A stretch of 64,000 nucleotides of DNA from Burkholderia sp. MS389 (GCF_016899425.1 NZ_CP045995.1:1116001-1180000); one strand, 5' to 3'; numbered from the stretch's first letter, positions 34,243-43,464 are shown. Notes: generated from the sequence alone by a model not told the origin. Program-made: numbers and translations.

Positions 34243-35403
34243 TCACCGCGTCGCGTCGAACTTCGGCATCCTGACGTTGGTCGACGCGCGGTAATCCCAC
34301 TTCAGTACGTCGCGCGGCGGCCAGCCGCCCGCGCGCAACCGCGCCGCGAACGCCCCCGCCGTCACCGCCCGTGCGATCCGCTCGCCCGGACACCCATGCG
34401 GCCCCGTGCCGAAGCCGAAATTCGGCCCCGCCGCGCGGCCGGGCATCAGCCGATGCGGCTCGCGATGCACGGCCGGATCGCGGTTCGCCGCCGCGAGCAC
34501 GACGAGGATCGCGTCGCCGGCTTCGACGCTCACGCCTTCGATCGACGTGCGCGCCGCGACGAACCGGCGCGTGTTCTGCACCGGCGCATCGAAACGCGCG
34601 ACTTCGGCAACGAATGCGTCGAGCGCGGCCGCGTCCGGCGCCACGCCGGCTTCGCCGTCCCATGCCACGAGTGCATTGCCGAGCCAGGCGGCCGTCGCCT
34701 CGCACGTCTGCGACAGCAACCCGACGAGATTCGCGACCAGCGCGCCGCTCGCGTGCCAGCCGGACGCGCGGGCCGCCTGCTGCACCGCGGCGACCAGCGT
34801 GCCGTCGCGCGCATGCGACTGCGCAACCCGTTCCGTCATCCGGTCGAGCAGTTGCCGCGCCGCGTCGCTCGCGCGCGCCAGCGCCGCGGCATCCGACAGC
34901 GGCGACAGCGCGGCGACGAACTCGACGACCCGCTCGGCGATGTCGTCGAGTTGCGCTTCGTCGAAGCCGAGCAGATCGGCAACCGCACACACCGGCACCG
35001 TCATGCACCACGCATTCAGCGCATCGGCATCGCCGGGCGTCGGCAATCGCCGCGCGGCAAGCGCGTCGGCGCGAGCGCGCAGCGCATCCGTGTCGATCGG
35101 CGCGAACGCCGCGCGCAACGCCTGCTTCGGCATGTCGTGTCGCGACGGGCCATCGTTCATGCGCACCAGCTCGCCGAACAGCGCACCGGCCGTCGTACCG
35201 CGCAACGCGGGCGGCACCGGCGCGTCGAGCGGGCGTACGCGGCAGGCCGGATGGCCGAGCACGGCCGTCACGGTCGCCGCGCGGCTCGCGACCCACAGGC
35301 CGAGCGTGGCGTCGAACGCAAGCGGCGGCCCGTCGACGAGCGCGGCGTAATAGGGATAGGGATCGCGGTGCGTGACCGCGGCAATGGGATCGGTCGGGTT
35401 CAT
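34243..35403 (-). CDS. Cytochrome P450
   Basis: A 386-residue soluble P450. The heme-binding loop is FGFGTGPHGCPGERIARA with the axial Cys, the K-helix ExxR is EVARFDAPVQNTRR, and the N-terminal YPYYAALVDGPPLAFDATLGLWVASRAATVTAVL is typical of bacterial CYPs. The I-helix region reads LLSQTCEATAAWLG: the acid is kept, but the usual following Thr appears replaced by Ala, so oxygen activation may be unusual. No ferredoxin or reductase gene is adjacent. Confidence 0.87.
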   Translation of the reverse strand: MNPTDPIAAVTHRDPYPYYAALVDGPPLAFDATLGLWVASRAATVTAVLGHPACRVRPLDAPVPPALRGTTAGALFGELVRMNDGPSRHDMPKQALRAAFAPIDTDALRARADALAARRLPTPGDADALNAWCMTVPVCAVADLLGFDEAQLDDIAERVVEFVAALSPLSDAAALARASDAARQLLDRMTERVAQSHARDGTLVAAVQQAARASGWHASGALVANLVGLLSQTCEATAAWLGNALVAWDGEAGVAPDAAALDAFVAEVARFDAPVQNTRRFVAARTSIEGVSVEAGDAILVVLAAANRDPAVHREPHRLMPGRAAGPNFGFGTGPHGCPGERIARAVTAGAFAARLRAGGWPPRDVLKWDYRASTNVRMPKFDATR

Positions 35404-35507
35404 GCGTTCAGTATCGGCGCAGCGCGCCGCCGCATGTTTCGGAATAGCGTGAAGTGTCGTTGCACGGACGCCGCGCGCCGCGCGTCGCGGCATCGCGGCG
35501 GCCGGCG

Positions 35508-35774
35508 TCAGGCCGCCGACCGGTAGCGGTGCGACTGCATGCGCAGTCGGACCCGCCCGGCCGAAATCGCACGCGGCTCGGGCGCCACCGTGTCGTGATG
35601 AAACATTTCCTGCCGGAACTCGCCGTTTTCGTCGAACCACTGGCAGATCAGCCAATCGCCGTCGTCGAACACGACCGGCCCGGCATACGTGACGGTCATG
35701 CGCGGCCCGCCCGTTTTCAGCGTCACGACATCGCCCACGCGAAACCTCACTCGATGATTTTCTCGGATCGTCAT
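35508..35774 (-). CDS. YodC family (DUF2158) protein
   Basis: An 88-residue protein: FRVGDVVTLKTGGPRMTVTYAGPVVFDDGDWLICQWFDENGEFRQEMFHHDTVAPEP is the DUF2158 signature, a small SH3-like barrel of unknown role. Start ATG 35774, with GAGAG upstream. A tail of ~25 basic residues extends beyond the family domain. Monocistronic. Confidence 0.85.
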   Translation of the reverse strand: MTIRENHRVRFRVGDVVTLKTGGPRMTVTYAGPVVFDDGDWLICQWFDENGEFRQEMFHHDTVAPEPRAISAGRVRLRMQSHRYRSAA

Positions 35775-36118
35775 CGCTCTCTCAGCTTTTAATATATTGA
35801 ATATATTGATATTCCCGGCAGCCCACTCGCCGGTCATTCGAACGTGACGCAGATTATCAATCAAAAAATCATCCGGCAACTGCCGCGCACTGAAACGTTC
35901 TGAACGAGAACCTGCAACAATGCACGACATCGTCGCGTATGACAGCCCGCCAAGCCTCAGATCCGGTGCGGTTTGCGCGCCGGCGGCAGCCGACCAGGCG
36001 GAATGCGGAGAATAAACGACGATTTTCGCGTCAGCGCCGACGATTAATGCAGGCGCGAAACCGATTGATTATTGTCAATCAATGCTTAAGTGGAAACGAT
36101 TCCGGATTTTATTGGGGC
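35775..36118. other. AT-rich intergenic region
   Basis: It contains a strongly AT-rich tract around 35788-35815 with tandem-like TATTGA units just upstream of the YodC gene, a likely promoter or nucleoid-protein binding site. No gene seen; the long plus-strand frame through 36118-37435 is antisense to the PEP-mutase gene. Confidence 0.45.
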
Positions 36119-36979
36119 TCATTCGCCGAACAAAATCGGCGAATTATCCGGCGCCGCGAACCAGCGGTTGATATCGCGCCCCGGCACGGCTGCCCGCGTA
36201 AAGGTGAACGTGCCGTCGCGCCGCATTTCCGTCGCCGCGTGCAGGAACGCGCCGAGCGCGGCCCGCGCCAGCGCGCCGCCGACGCTGACGCGCTTCACGC
36301 CGAGCGCCGCCAGTTCGTCGAGGCTCAGCAACCCGCCCTGCAGCCCCATGACGACATTGACGGGCGCGCCGACCGCCCGGGTCACGGCCGCGATCTCGTC
36401 GGCGTCGGTGATGCCGGGCGCATACAGCACGTCGGCGCCGGCGTCGCGATACGCGACGAGCCGCGCGATCGTGTCGTCGAGGTCGCGGCGGCCGTGCAGG
36501 TAGTTCTCGCAGCGCGCGGTCAGCGTGAACGGAAACGGCAGCGCGCGCGCCGCGTCGACGGCCGCCGCGATGCGTTCGACCGACGCGTCGCGCGCATAGA
36601 TCGGTGTATCGGCGCGGCCGGTCGCATCCTCGATCGAGCCGCCGACCGCGCCCGCCTCGGCCGCCAGCCGGATCGTTTCGGCCACCGTGTCGGGCGCGTC
36701 GCCGAAGCCGTTCTCGAGATCGGCGCTGACGGGCAGGCCGCCCGCGGCGACGAGCTCGGCGATGTGATCGAGCATCGCGTCGCGGTCGATCGCGTTGTCG
36801 GGCTGCCCTTTCGAAAACGCGTACCCGGCGCTCGTCGTGGCGAGCGCTTCGAAGCCGGCCATCGCGAGCAGGCGCGCGGTGCCGGCGTCCCACGGGTTCG
36901 GGATGATGAACGCGCCGGGGCGCGTGTGCAGTGCACGGAAAGCTTCGGCGTGGCGGGCTTGCTGGTCGGAACGGGTCAT
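36119..36979 (-). CDS. Isocitrate lyase / PEP mutase superfamily protein
   Basis: A 286-residue TIM-barrel protein. RPGAFIIPNPWDAGTARLLAMAGFEALATTSAGYAFSKG, LPVSADLENGFGDAPDTVAETIRLAAEAGAVGGSIEDATG and LTARCENYLHGRRDLDDTI are signatures of this superfamily, with the Mg-binding acidic residues present. The Lys-Lys-Cys-Gly-His motif of true isocitrate lyases is absent, so it is more likely a lyase or hydrolase acting on other 2-methyl- or oxo-diacids. Start ATG 36979; a GTG at 37027 in frame is less plausible. Confidence 0.82.
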   Translation of the reverse strand: MTRSDQQARHAEAFRALHTRPGAFIIPNPWDAGTARLLAMAGFEALATTSAGYAFSKGQPDNAIDRDAMLDHIAELVAAGGLPVSADLENGFGDAPDTVAETIRLAAEAGAVGGSIEDATGRADTPIYARDASVERIAAAVDAARALPFPFTLTARCENYLHGRRDLDDTIARLVAYRDAGADVLYAPGITDADEIAAVTRAVGAPVNVVMGLQGGLLSLDELAALGVKRVSVGGALARAALGAFLHAATEMRRDGTFTFTRAAVPGRDINRWFAAPDNSPILFGE

Positions 36980-37119
36980 GACGAACTCCGGGAAGGTGTT
37001 GACGGTGAGCTTACGCCGGTCGTGCACGCGACGTTTCAGCGTTTGCCGAAATGTCGTCGCGCAACGGAAACACCCGGGCCGGCCGGATGCGGGCCGCCAC
37101 GTTCAACGGCCCGCGTCGG

Positions 37120-38787
37120 TCACGTCGATGCGGGCCGCCCGACGTCGACGCCGAGCAACACGTCGGTGACGGCGTCGGAGAACCGCATCGCGCGGCCGTC
37201 GATCAGCACGCCGTCCGGATTCGACGGATCGCGCACCGCGGGCGGCACGCCGTACGCGAGCAGCACGCGCGCGCACGCCTCCCAGTCGGGATCGTCGACG
37301 CCGTCCGGCTCGTTGACGGACGCCCACGACAACGTACCGAGCGCATCGCTGCCGAACCCGTGCAGGTCGCGCCAGCTCGCGCCGTGTGCAAGCAGGAACG
37401 CCAGCAGTTCGGCATCGCCGCGGAACACCGCGTGATTCAGCGCGCTCGCGTCCCAGTCGCCGCCGCGCGCGGCGATCGGCCAGCCCAACTCGACCATCAC
37501 CTTCACCGCGTCGCGCGAACCCCATGCAGCGGCGTCCGGTAGCAACCGCAGCCGATCGTCGGACAGCGCACAGGGCAGTTCGGGGTGTTCCGCCTGAATG
37601 CGCCGCGCGTCGTCGGCATCGGCGCGCGCGCAGGCCGCCATGAACGCGTCTTGCGCATCGAGCGCCTCCTCCGCGCCGGCCGCGCGCAACAGCGCCGCGA
37701 CGTCGGACAACCCCGTCTGCATCGCGAGCCGGTACGCGCTGACACCCGCGGCGGTCCGCGCGCGGGGATCGGCGCCGGCCGCCAGCAGCGCGGCGACATG
37801 GCGTGCCGGGCAACGCACGGCGATCGCGCGCAACAACGGCGCGCCCCACATCCTCGTCGGCCCCTCGCCGGCCGGCTCGTTCGGGTCGCCGCCATGCGCG
37901 AGCAACAGCTCGAGCGCGGCCGCGTCCGGCACGTCGAGGGCGCGCCGCAACGCATTCGTGCCGCCCACCCGTGCGCCGTGCTCGAGCAGCAGACGCGTGC
38001 ACGCCGGGTTCTCCACCGAGTGATACAGCGATTCGCCGTCGTTCGGATCGGCGCCGGCTTCCAGCAGCATCGCGGTGAGCGCCGGATCGCGATTGACGCC
38101 GGCGGCGCCATACAGCGCCGACAACGATTCCGACTCGTCGGGCTCGGCAAGCGAGGCCGGCGGATACCGGTTCCCGATCCGCTGGTTCGGATCGGCGCCC
38201 GCCTCGAGCAGATGACGCGCGCACGCACGCAACCCGGCCGCGAATTCGGGAAGCTGCGCGAGCCGCGAATGCGTGACGGCGACGAGCGGCGGCAGCTTCA
38301 GCGCCCCGCCGGCGCGCGCGATCCAGCCGGGATCGGCGGCCAGCGCCGCCTTCACCGCGTCGAGATCGCCCGCCGCGCATGCGATGGTCGGGTCCGCCGA
38401 CACGAGATCGGGACGATCGAGCAGCAATTGCGCGGCGACGCGCGGCCGGGCCGCGTCGAAACCGCCGGTCACGTCGGCGCCGTACGCGAGATCGAGCCAG
38501 CGCCGGATCAGCAGCGATCGCGGTTGCCGCGTGAGTGCGTGCGTTTCGACGAACACGCCGAGATCGGCCCACGAAGCAAAGCCGTACTCGCGTGCGATGC
38601 AGGACTGCGCGTCGTGCAGGCGCAGCCCGAGCGCGAGCGTTTCGTCGTGCGTGCGATGCGCGGCGGCGGGCAGGGATGCGACGAAGCGCGCGACGGCATC
38701 GGCGTCGCCCTGCCGGTACAGGCGCAACAATGTCTTGGCCTGCTTTTTCAGATGATCGGGATGAGCGTCGGGAGGCAGCTTTTTCAT
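37120..38787 (-). CDS. Ankyrin-repeat protein
   Basis: A 555-residue protein. After an N-terminal helical region (HLKKQAKTLLRLYRQGDADAVARF) there are multiple ankyrin-like repeats recognisable by LLEAGADPNQR, LLEAGADPNDG, LLLEHGARVGG, LLLAHGGDPNEP, LLAAGADPRARTAAGVSAYRLAM and LLAHGASW. No catalytic domain is visible. I took the start at MKKLPPDAHP (38787). It is a cytosolic protein-binding scaffold of unknown partner. Confidence 0.82.
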   Translation of the reverse strand: MKKLPPDAHPDHLKKQAKTLLRLYRQGDADAVARFVASLPAAAHRTHDETLALGLRLHDAQSCIAREYGFASWADLGVFVETHALTRQPRSLLIRRWLDLAYGADVTGGFDAARPRVAAQLLLDRPDLVSADPTIACAAGDLDAVKAALAADPGWIARAGGALKLPPLVAVTHSRLAQLPEFAAGLRACARHLLEAGADPNQRIGNRYPPASLAEPDESESLSALYGAAGVNRDPALTAMLLEAGADPNDGESLYHSVENPACTRLLLEHGARVGGTNALRRALDVPDAAALELLLAHGGDPNEPAGEGPTRMWGAPLLRAIAVRCPARHVAALLAAGADPRARTAAGVSAYRLAMQTGLSDVAALLRAAGAEEALDAQDAFMAACARADADDARRIQAEHPELPCALSDDRLRLLPDAAAWGSRDAVKVMVELGWPIAARGGDWDASALNHAVFRGDAELLAFLLAHGASWRDLHGFGSDALGTLSWASVNEPDGVDDPDWEACARVLLAYGVPPAVRDPSNPDGVLIDGRAMRFSDAVTDVLLGVDVGRPAST

Positions 38788-38969
38788 GCGGATCCTTGTG
38801 CATGGATGGCCGAAGGTCCGCAACACCGCCAGCACGAAGGATGGGGAAGACTGGATTGACTGCGACAGGTGGGTTGAACCCTTTCCGCGGACCCGGAAGC
38901 GACCTGCATCGCTGCCCGGTATCGTAGGCGACGGCTGACCGCATCGTCAACCGGGCCGGGCCGCGCCGT

Positions 38970-39395
38970 TCAGCCCGCGAGTTGCTTCGTCAGGAAGATG
39001 CGCGTGTGCCCGACCGGGTAATCGGGCAGCTCGCCAAAGCGCACATAGCCGCGCTTCTCGTAGAACGGCCGCGCCTGGAAGTCGAACGTATCGAGCCACG
39101 CGCTGTGGCAGCCGCGCGCGACGGCCTCTCGTTCGGCCAGATCCATGATGCGCGTGCCGGCGCCCTGGCCGCGCGCGGCCTCGGGCACCACGAGCAGGTC
39201 GACATGCAGCCAGCCGAACGCCGTGCCGCCCCACAGGCCGCCGACCACCGCGCCGGCGGCGTCGGTCGCGATCACGGCCAGCGGCCGGAAATCGACCGGG
39301 CCGGCGTGGCTTTCGTTGAAGCGGATCAGCGGCGCGACGATCTGCTTGCGCACGTCCGCGTCGGCCGCGTCGGTCACTGCGTAGGTCAACGTCAT
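38970..39395 (-). CDS. GNAT-family N-acetyltransferase
   Basis: A 141-residue single GNAT domain: VGGLWGGTAFGWLHVDLLVVPEAARGQGAGTRIMDLAEREAVARGCHSAWLDTFDFQARPFYEKRGYVRFGEL, containing the acetyl-CoA loop RGQGAG and the C-terminal FYEKRGY. This close variant is common for amine or antibiotic-like acetyltransferases, but the substrate cannot be told. It lies 57 bp downstream of the RpiR-type regulator gene, and the two may be co-transcribed. Confidence 0.87.
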   Translation of the reverse strand: MTLTYAVTDAADADVRKQIVAPLIRFNESHAGPVDFRPLAVIATDAAGAVVGGLWGGTAFGWLHVDLLVVPEAARGQGAGTRIMDLAEREAVARGCHSAWLDTFDFQARPFYEKRGYVRFGELPDYPVGHTRIFLTKQLAG

Positions 39396-39452
39396 CGGTT
39401 ACGTCGGGTCGTGAATGAGAGTTGGCTGAAACCATCCATACCGCCGCGCGCG

Positions 39453-40313
39453 TCAAACGACGTACGCGCCCTTCGCGTGCAGTTCCGCTTCGGTCCGTTC
39501 GAGCGCCGCGATCGCATCGCTGCCTTCGAGCGCCAGCAACTGCGCGACGAGCGCCTCGGCCATCGCGTGCGCGGCCACCAGCGACGGAAAGAACGACGGG
39601 CTGTCGTGCGTGAAGATCAGTTGCGCGTCCGCGTGCAGCGCGATCGGCGACACGGCGCTGTCGGTGATCGCGACGATCCGGCTGCCCTGCGCCTTCGCGG
39701 CCTGCGCGACACGCGTCGCTTCGGCCGAATACGGTGCGAAGCTGACGATGACGGTCACGCTCTGCTTCGCGATCGTCCTCAGCTCCATTTCGAGCGAGCC
39801 GGCGACGCCGTTGAGCAGCGACACGGTCGGCCGGAACAGCCGATAGCCGTAGACGAAACCGAACGCAACCGGATAGCACGAACGAAACCCCGCCACGTGC
39901 ACGTGCGACGCCTTGCGGATCAGCTTCGCCGCATCCGCGAGCGTGTGCTCGTTCTGGGCGGCGGTCGCCGACAGGTTGTGCTGCTGCGCGGCGAGCAGAT
40001 CGTGCGCGAGCGACGCCTTCGCGTCGGGCCGCACGAGCGAGCGCGCACGCTGGGTGAGCGGCTCGGGACGCGTGCGCACGCGCGCGACGCACAGGTCGCG
40101 CAGCTCGTTCCAGCCGGGAAAGCCGAATTGCTGCGCGAGCCGCACGAGCGACGCAGGCTGCACCTGCGCGCGCTGCGCGACCTTGCGCATCGACGACGTG
40201 GCGACTTCGTCGGGATGATCGAGCAGGAAGGCGGCGCCCGCCTGGAATTGCGGGCTCAGCTCGGAAAATTGCGCCCGGATCCGGGACGCGAGTTCGTCGA
40301 AATTGGCGGCCAT
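39453..40313 (-). CDS. MurR/RpiR-family transcriptional regulator
   Basis: A 286-residue protein. The N-terminal HTH_6 domain (LSPQFQAGAAFLLDHPDEVATSSMRKVAQRAQVQPASLVRLAQQFGFPGWNELRDL) is followed by a SIS sugar-phosphate-binding domain (ASHVHVAGFRSCYPVAFGFVYGY, VTVIVSFAPYSAEATRVAQAAKAQGSRIVAITDS). Regulators of this type sense phosphosugars or similar. No sugar operon is adjacent. Confidence 0.87.
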   Translation of the reverse strand: MAANFDELASRIRAQFSELSPQFQAGAAFLLDHPDEVATSSMRKVAQRAQVQPASLVRLAQQFGFPGWNELRDLCVARVRTRPEPLTQRARSLVRPDAKASLAHDLLAAQQHNLSATAAQNEHTLADAAKLIRKASHVHVAGFRSCYPVAFGFVYGYRLFRPTVSLLNGVAGSLEMELRTIAKQSVTVIVSFAPYSAEATRVAQAAKAQGSRIVAITDSAVSPIALHADAQLIFTHDSPSFFPSLVAAHAMAEALVAQLLALEGSDAIAALERTEAELHAKGAYVV

Positions 40314-40368
40314 CTTGGTGGGAACGGGAACCGGTCGTCCATGGTATCACCGGCCCCGCGCCCACCGG

Positions 40369-40722
40369 TCAGCGCAGCACTTCGACGTGATCGGCGTCGA
40401 CCTTCACGCGGCCCGACCATTTGCGCTCGAATTCGCCGGTCAGCTTCACTTCGTTCTTGTCGCTGACGGGCTGGCCCGCCGCCCACAGCTTGCGGTCGAT
40501 CTCGACGTGGATCGTGCCGGTGGCGTCGGCGAACTCGTAATCCTCGCCGCCGACGTGCTTGACGATGCGCCCCTGCAACTGCACGTGCTGGTCGTCCTTG
40601 CCGTTGGCGAGCAGTTCCTTCACGGTCGTCGTGGTCAGCGCGGACGGCCCCGTGTATTGCGCATGGACGGCAGCAGGCAACGCGACGAGCGCGACCGCCA
40701 GGATTCTGGCCAGGTGTTTCAT
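40369..40722 (-). CDS. ygiW: YgiW/YdeI-type periplasmic OB-fold stress protein
   Basis: A 117-residue protein with a Sec signal peptide (MKHLARILAVALVALPAAVHA) and a BOF/OB-fold domain (ALTTTTVKELLANGKDDQHVQLQGRIVKHVGGEDYEFADATGTIHVEID, then GEFERKWSGRVKVDADHVEVL). This is the YgiW family, linked to stress and cationic-peptide tolerance in enterics. It is divergent from qseB, the same arrangement as ygiW-qseBC in E. coli, which supports both assignments. Confidence 0.87.
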   Translation of the reverse strand: MKHLARILAVALVALPAAVHAQYTGPSALTTTTVKELLANGKDDQHVQLQGRIVKHVGGEDYEFADATGTIHVEIDRKLWAAGQPVSDKNEVKLTGEFERKWSGRVKVDADHVEVLR

Positions 40723-40794
40723 GATCTCGGTCCTCTTCTTCGATGTGGCGCCGCGCTCCGTTGAACGCGACGGCGCCAGATTACGGACCGTAAG

Positions 40795-40892
40795 ATTAAG
40801 CAAACCTGAAGGTCGCGCCCAAGTGACACGCTGCCGCATAGGACGAGTACGAAAGCCCGCCGCACGCCGCCCGCATTTAAGCTCCGCCTAAG
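40795..40892. promoter_or_regulatory. Two QseB/PmrA-type direct-repeat boxes
   Basis: ATTAAG-CAAAC-CTGAAG (40795-40811) and TTTAAG-CTCCG-CCTAAG (40876-40892) both fit a 6-5-6 direct repeat close to the PmrA/QseB consensus YTTAAK-N5-YTTAAK. One lies nearer ygiW and the other nearer qseB, consistent with autoregulation and control of both divergent genes. Confidence 0.55.
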
Positions 40893-40955
40893 ACGCGTGC
40901 GCTTATCATGAGAACCTCGGGCGCTGCCGCGCCCCCGTTGGAGAGACACCAATCC

Positions 40956-41618
40956 ATGCGCGTACTGCTCGTCGAGGACGATCCGCTGATCGGCAGCGGG
41001 CTCGAACAGGGCCTCAAACAGGAAGGCTTCGCGGTCGACTGGGTGAAGGACGGCGACGCCGCGTCGCTCGCGCTGCGTGCGACCAGCTACGGGCTGCTGC
41101 TGCTCGATCTCGGGCTGCCGAACCGCGACGGTTTGTCGGTGCTCGCCGCGCTGCGCCGCCGCGACGAAACCCTCCCCGCGATCATCATCACCGCGCGCGA
41201 CGGCGTGCCCGACCGCATCGCGGGCCTCGACAGCGGCGCGGACGACTATCTCGTCAAGCCGTTCGAGCTCGACGAGTTGCTCGCCCGTATCCGCGCGGTC
41301 AGCCGCCGCCATGCGGGCCGCGCGCAGACGACGCTCGCGATCGGCCCGCTGCGGCTCGACCCCGTCAAGCACCTCGTCTGGCTCGACGACGACGAAGTGC
41401 CGCTGTCGCCGAAGGAATTCGTGCTGCTGCACGAGCTGATGCGCGAACCGGGCGCGGTGATTTCGCGCGAACAGTTCGAGGAACGGCTGTACAGCTGGGG
41501 CGAGGAAATCGAGAGCAACGCGGTGCAGGTGCATATCCACAACCTGCGCAAGAAACTCGGCCACGACATGATCCGCACGGTGCGCGGCGTCGGCTACCGG
41601 ATCGGTGACGGCACGTGA
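40956..41618 (+). CDS. qseB: OmpR-family response regulator, QseB-like
   Basis: A 220-residue protein. The receiver domain has the acidic pocket VEDDPL, the phospho-acceptor Asp in LLLDLGLPNRDG, the switch Thr/Ser region IIITARDG, and Lys in YLVKPFE. The C-terminal winged helix has VPLSPKEFVLLHELMREPGAVISREQ and VQVHIHNLRKKLG...IRTVRGVGYRIG. ATG at 40956. It overlaps the kinase by 4 bases. Upstream boxes at 40795-40892 suggest autoregulation. Confidence 0.9.
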   Translation: MRVLLVEDDPLIGSGLEQGLKQEGFAVDWVKDGDAASLALRATSYGLLLLDLGLPNRDGLSVLAALRRRDETLPAIIITARDGVPDRIAGLDSGADDYLVKPFELDELLARIRAVSRRHAGRAQTTLAIGPLRLDPVKHLVWLDDDEVPLSPKEFVLLHELMREPGAVISREQFEERLYSWGEEIESNAVQVHIHNLRKKLGHDMIRTVRGVGYRIGDGT

Positions 41619-42991
41619 CGCGGATGCAACGCGCGGTCGCGCGCTGGCGCAACGCGTCGCTGCGGCGGCGCCTGCTGACGTGGCTGCTGCCGGCCGCGTG
41701 CGTGATCGGCCTGGTCGCGAGCGCCGGCACCTACTGGGGCGCGCTGCGCGAACTCGACGACCTGCTCGACGACCAGATGCGCAGCATGTCGAAACAGATC
41801 GTCGTCGGCCCGAACGGCGAGCTGTCGTTCAGCAACCACGCCAAGGGCAAGCACGGCTTCGAAGCGAGCGACCCCGATGCGGTGCTGCTGCAGGTGTGGC
41901 GCAACGGCACGCTGGTGTATTCGACCGACCGCGATTCGGAGCTGCCGCCGCCCGAGCAGAAAGGCATCGCGAGCATCGACGTCGATGGGCAGCCCTGGCG
42001 CACCTATGTGACCGAGCGAGGCGGCACGACGATCCGGCTCGCGCAGGCACGCCACGCACGATGGGAAGCGATCGCGGGCATCGCCGTCCACCTGCTGTGG
42101 CCGGTGTTCTCGATGCTGCCGCTGCTCGCGCTCGGCCTGTGGTTCGGCATCGGCGCGGGGCTGCGGCCATTGCGCGCGATCGCGGCCGGCCTGAAACGCA
42201 GGAATGCGAACAACCTCGAGCCGGTCGACGTCGCATCGATGCCGAACGAGGTTCGCCCGCTTGCCGAAGCAATCAACGATCTGCTCGCACGCCTCGACCG
42301 CTCGTTCACGCTGCAGCGGCACTTCATCGCCGATGCCGCGCACGAACTGCGCACGCCGATCATGGGGTTGTCGATCCAGTCGGAACTGCTGCGGCGTGCA
42401 GCGACGGCCGAGGAACGCGAGCATATCCTCGCGCAAATCCATGCGGGCACGACGCGCCTCGGCCACCTCGCCGAACAGTTGCTGACGCTCGCGCGCCTCG
42501 AACCCGATGCGCAGGCGGCCGCCGCCGCATTGGCGCCGGTCGATCTCGCCGCGCTGTGCCGCTCGGTGGTGTCGGACCGCGCGCGCGTCGCCGATGCGCA
42601 CCGCATCGATCTCGGCGCGATCGTCGACGCCCCCGTGATGGCATCGGGCAACGCCGACACATTGCGCGTGCTGCTGAACAACCTCGTCGACAACGCGATC
42701 CGCTATGCGGGCGAAGGCGCGCGCGTCGACGTGTCGGCGCGCATCGACGGCGAGACGCCCGTGCTCGAAGTCGCCGACGACGGCCCCGGAATCCCGGAAG
42801 CCGAACGCACCGACGTGTGGGAGCGCTTCTATCGCGGTGAAGGCGCGCAGGCGGTCACGTCGTCTGGCAGCGGGCTCGGGTTGTCGATCGTCAAGCGGAT
42901 CGCCGAACAGCATCGCGCGACCGTCGCGCTCGGCACCACGCGCGGCGGGCGCGGGCTGACCGTCACGGTGCGCTTTACGCAGCCGGCCTGA
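41615..42991 (+). CDS. qseC: Sensor histidine kinase, QseC-like
   Basis: A 458-residue membrane kinase. It has two transmembrane helices (LLTWLLPAACVIGLVASAGTYW and AGIAVHLLWPVFSMLPLLALGLWFGIGAG) enclosing a ~130-residue periplasmic sensor, a HAMP-like linker, the H-box FIADAAHELRTPIMGLSIQ, N-box LLNNLVDNAIRYA, G1 VADDGPGIPEAE and G2 GSGLGLSIVKRI. It forms a two-component system with the preceding regulator. Its stop at 42991 is the last conserved-backbone position before the repeat and T6SS island. Confidence 0.9.
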   Translation: MTRMQRAVARWRNASLRRRLLTWLLPAACVIGLVASAGTYWGALRELDDLLDDQMRSMSKQIVVGPNGELSFSNHAKGKHGFEASDPDAVLLQVWRNGTLVYSTDRDSELPPPEQKGIASIDVDGQPWRTYVTERGGTTIRLAQARHARWEAIAGIAVHLLWPVFSMLPLLALGLWFGIGAGLRPLRAIAAGLKRRNANNLEPVDVASMPNEVRPLAEAINDLLARLDRSFTLQRHFIADAAHELRTPIMGLSIQSELLRRAATAEEREHILAQIHAGTTRLGHLAEQLLTLARLEPDAQAAAAALAPVDLAALCRSVVSDRARVADAHRIDLGAIVDAPVMASGNADTLRVLLNNLVDNAIRYAGEGARVDVSARIDGETPVLEVADDGPGIPEAERTDVWERFYRGEGAQAVTSSGSGLGLSIVKRIAEQHRATVALGTTRGGRGLTVTVRFTQPA

Positions 42992-43009
42992 CGCCGCGCG
43001 ACGCAGGGC

Positions 43010-43085
43010 TTTTCCACAGATTGTGTTGGCAAGCTTGTGGACAACCGTCCATTAACGGCACCAAGCCATTGATCGAAAAGGGTTT
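43010..43085 (+). repeat. Dispersed ~76-bp repeat, copy A (left edge of T6SS island)
   Basis: Core CCACAGATTGTGTTGGCAAG followed by CTTGTGGA, ending in ATTGATC. It differs from the others after TTGTGGA (ACAACC instead of the usual TATCC). It lies 18 bp after the qseC stop and marks the left boundary of the inserted region. Confidence 0.85.
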
Positions 43086-43464
43086 GTCGTGCGTGCGCGG
43101 CAAATGCGCCCGGCAGATCAGCTACGCACCCGACTCAGTTGTCGTCGGCGATTCGCTCGACCCGCAGGCCGGTCGGCAGGCGGTGCTGAAACAGATCGAC
43201 GTGCTGACCGGCGAAGGGCTGATTGGGCCGCTACCCGATCCGGCACACAAGCGTTCCCCTTTGCACGCGCCGACGTCTCTCGGCGAGGCGTCCTATCAGG
43301 CCGTGGTCGGGCGGTGGCAACAGCATGTCCGCGACATCGCCGGCGACTTCAGTTCGGCTGACCTGGATGCAGCGATCCGCGTGCTGCCGGCCTATCCGTC
43401 GTCCGCCGTCGCGAGCCCGCACCTGTTCCAGAAAGTCGGCGTGGCCGGTATCTGCACGGCGTGA
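43084..43464 (+). CDS. Unrecognised ORF, possible gene fragment
   Basis: A frame of about 126 codons with no certain start (TTG 43084 or GTG 43093), read as SCVRGKCARQ...SLDPQAGRQAVLKQIDVLTGEG...GICTA. Composition is protein-like (moderate charge, few Arg runs), but I recognise no family. It begins in the tail of repeat copy A, so it may be the truncated 3' part of a gene disrupted when the island arrived. Confidence 0.3.
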   Translation: MSCVRGKCARQISYAPDSVVVGDSLDPQAGRQAVLKQIDVLTGEGLIGPLPDPAHKRSPLHAPTSLGEASYQAVVGRWQQHVRDIAGDFSSADLDAAIRVLPAYPSSAVASPHLFQKVGVAGICTA

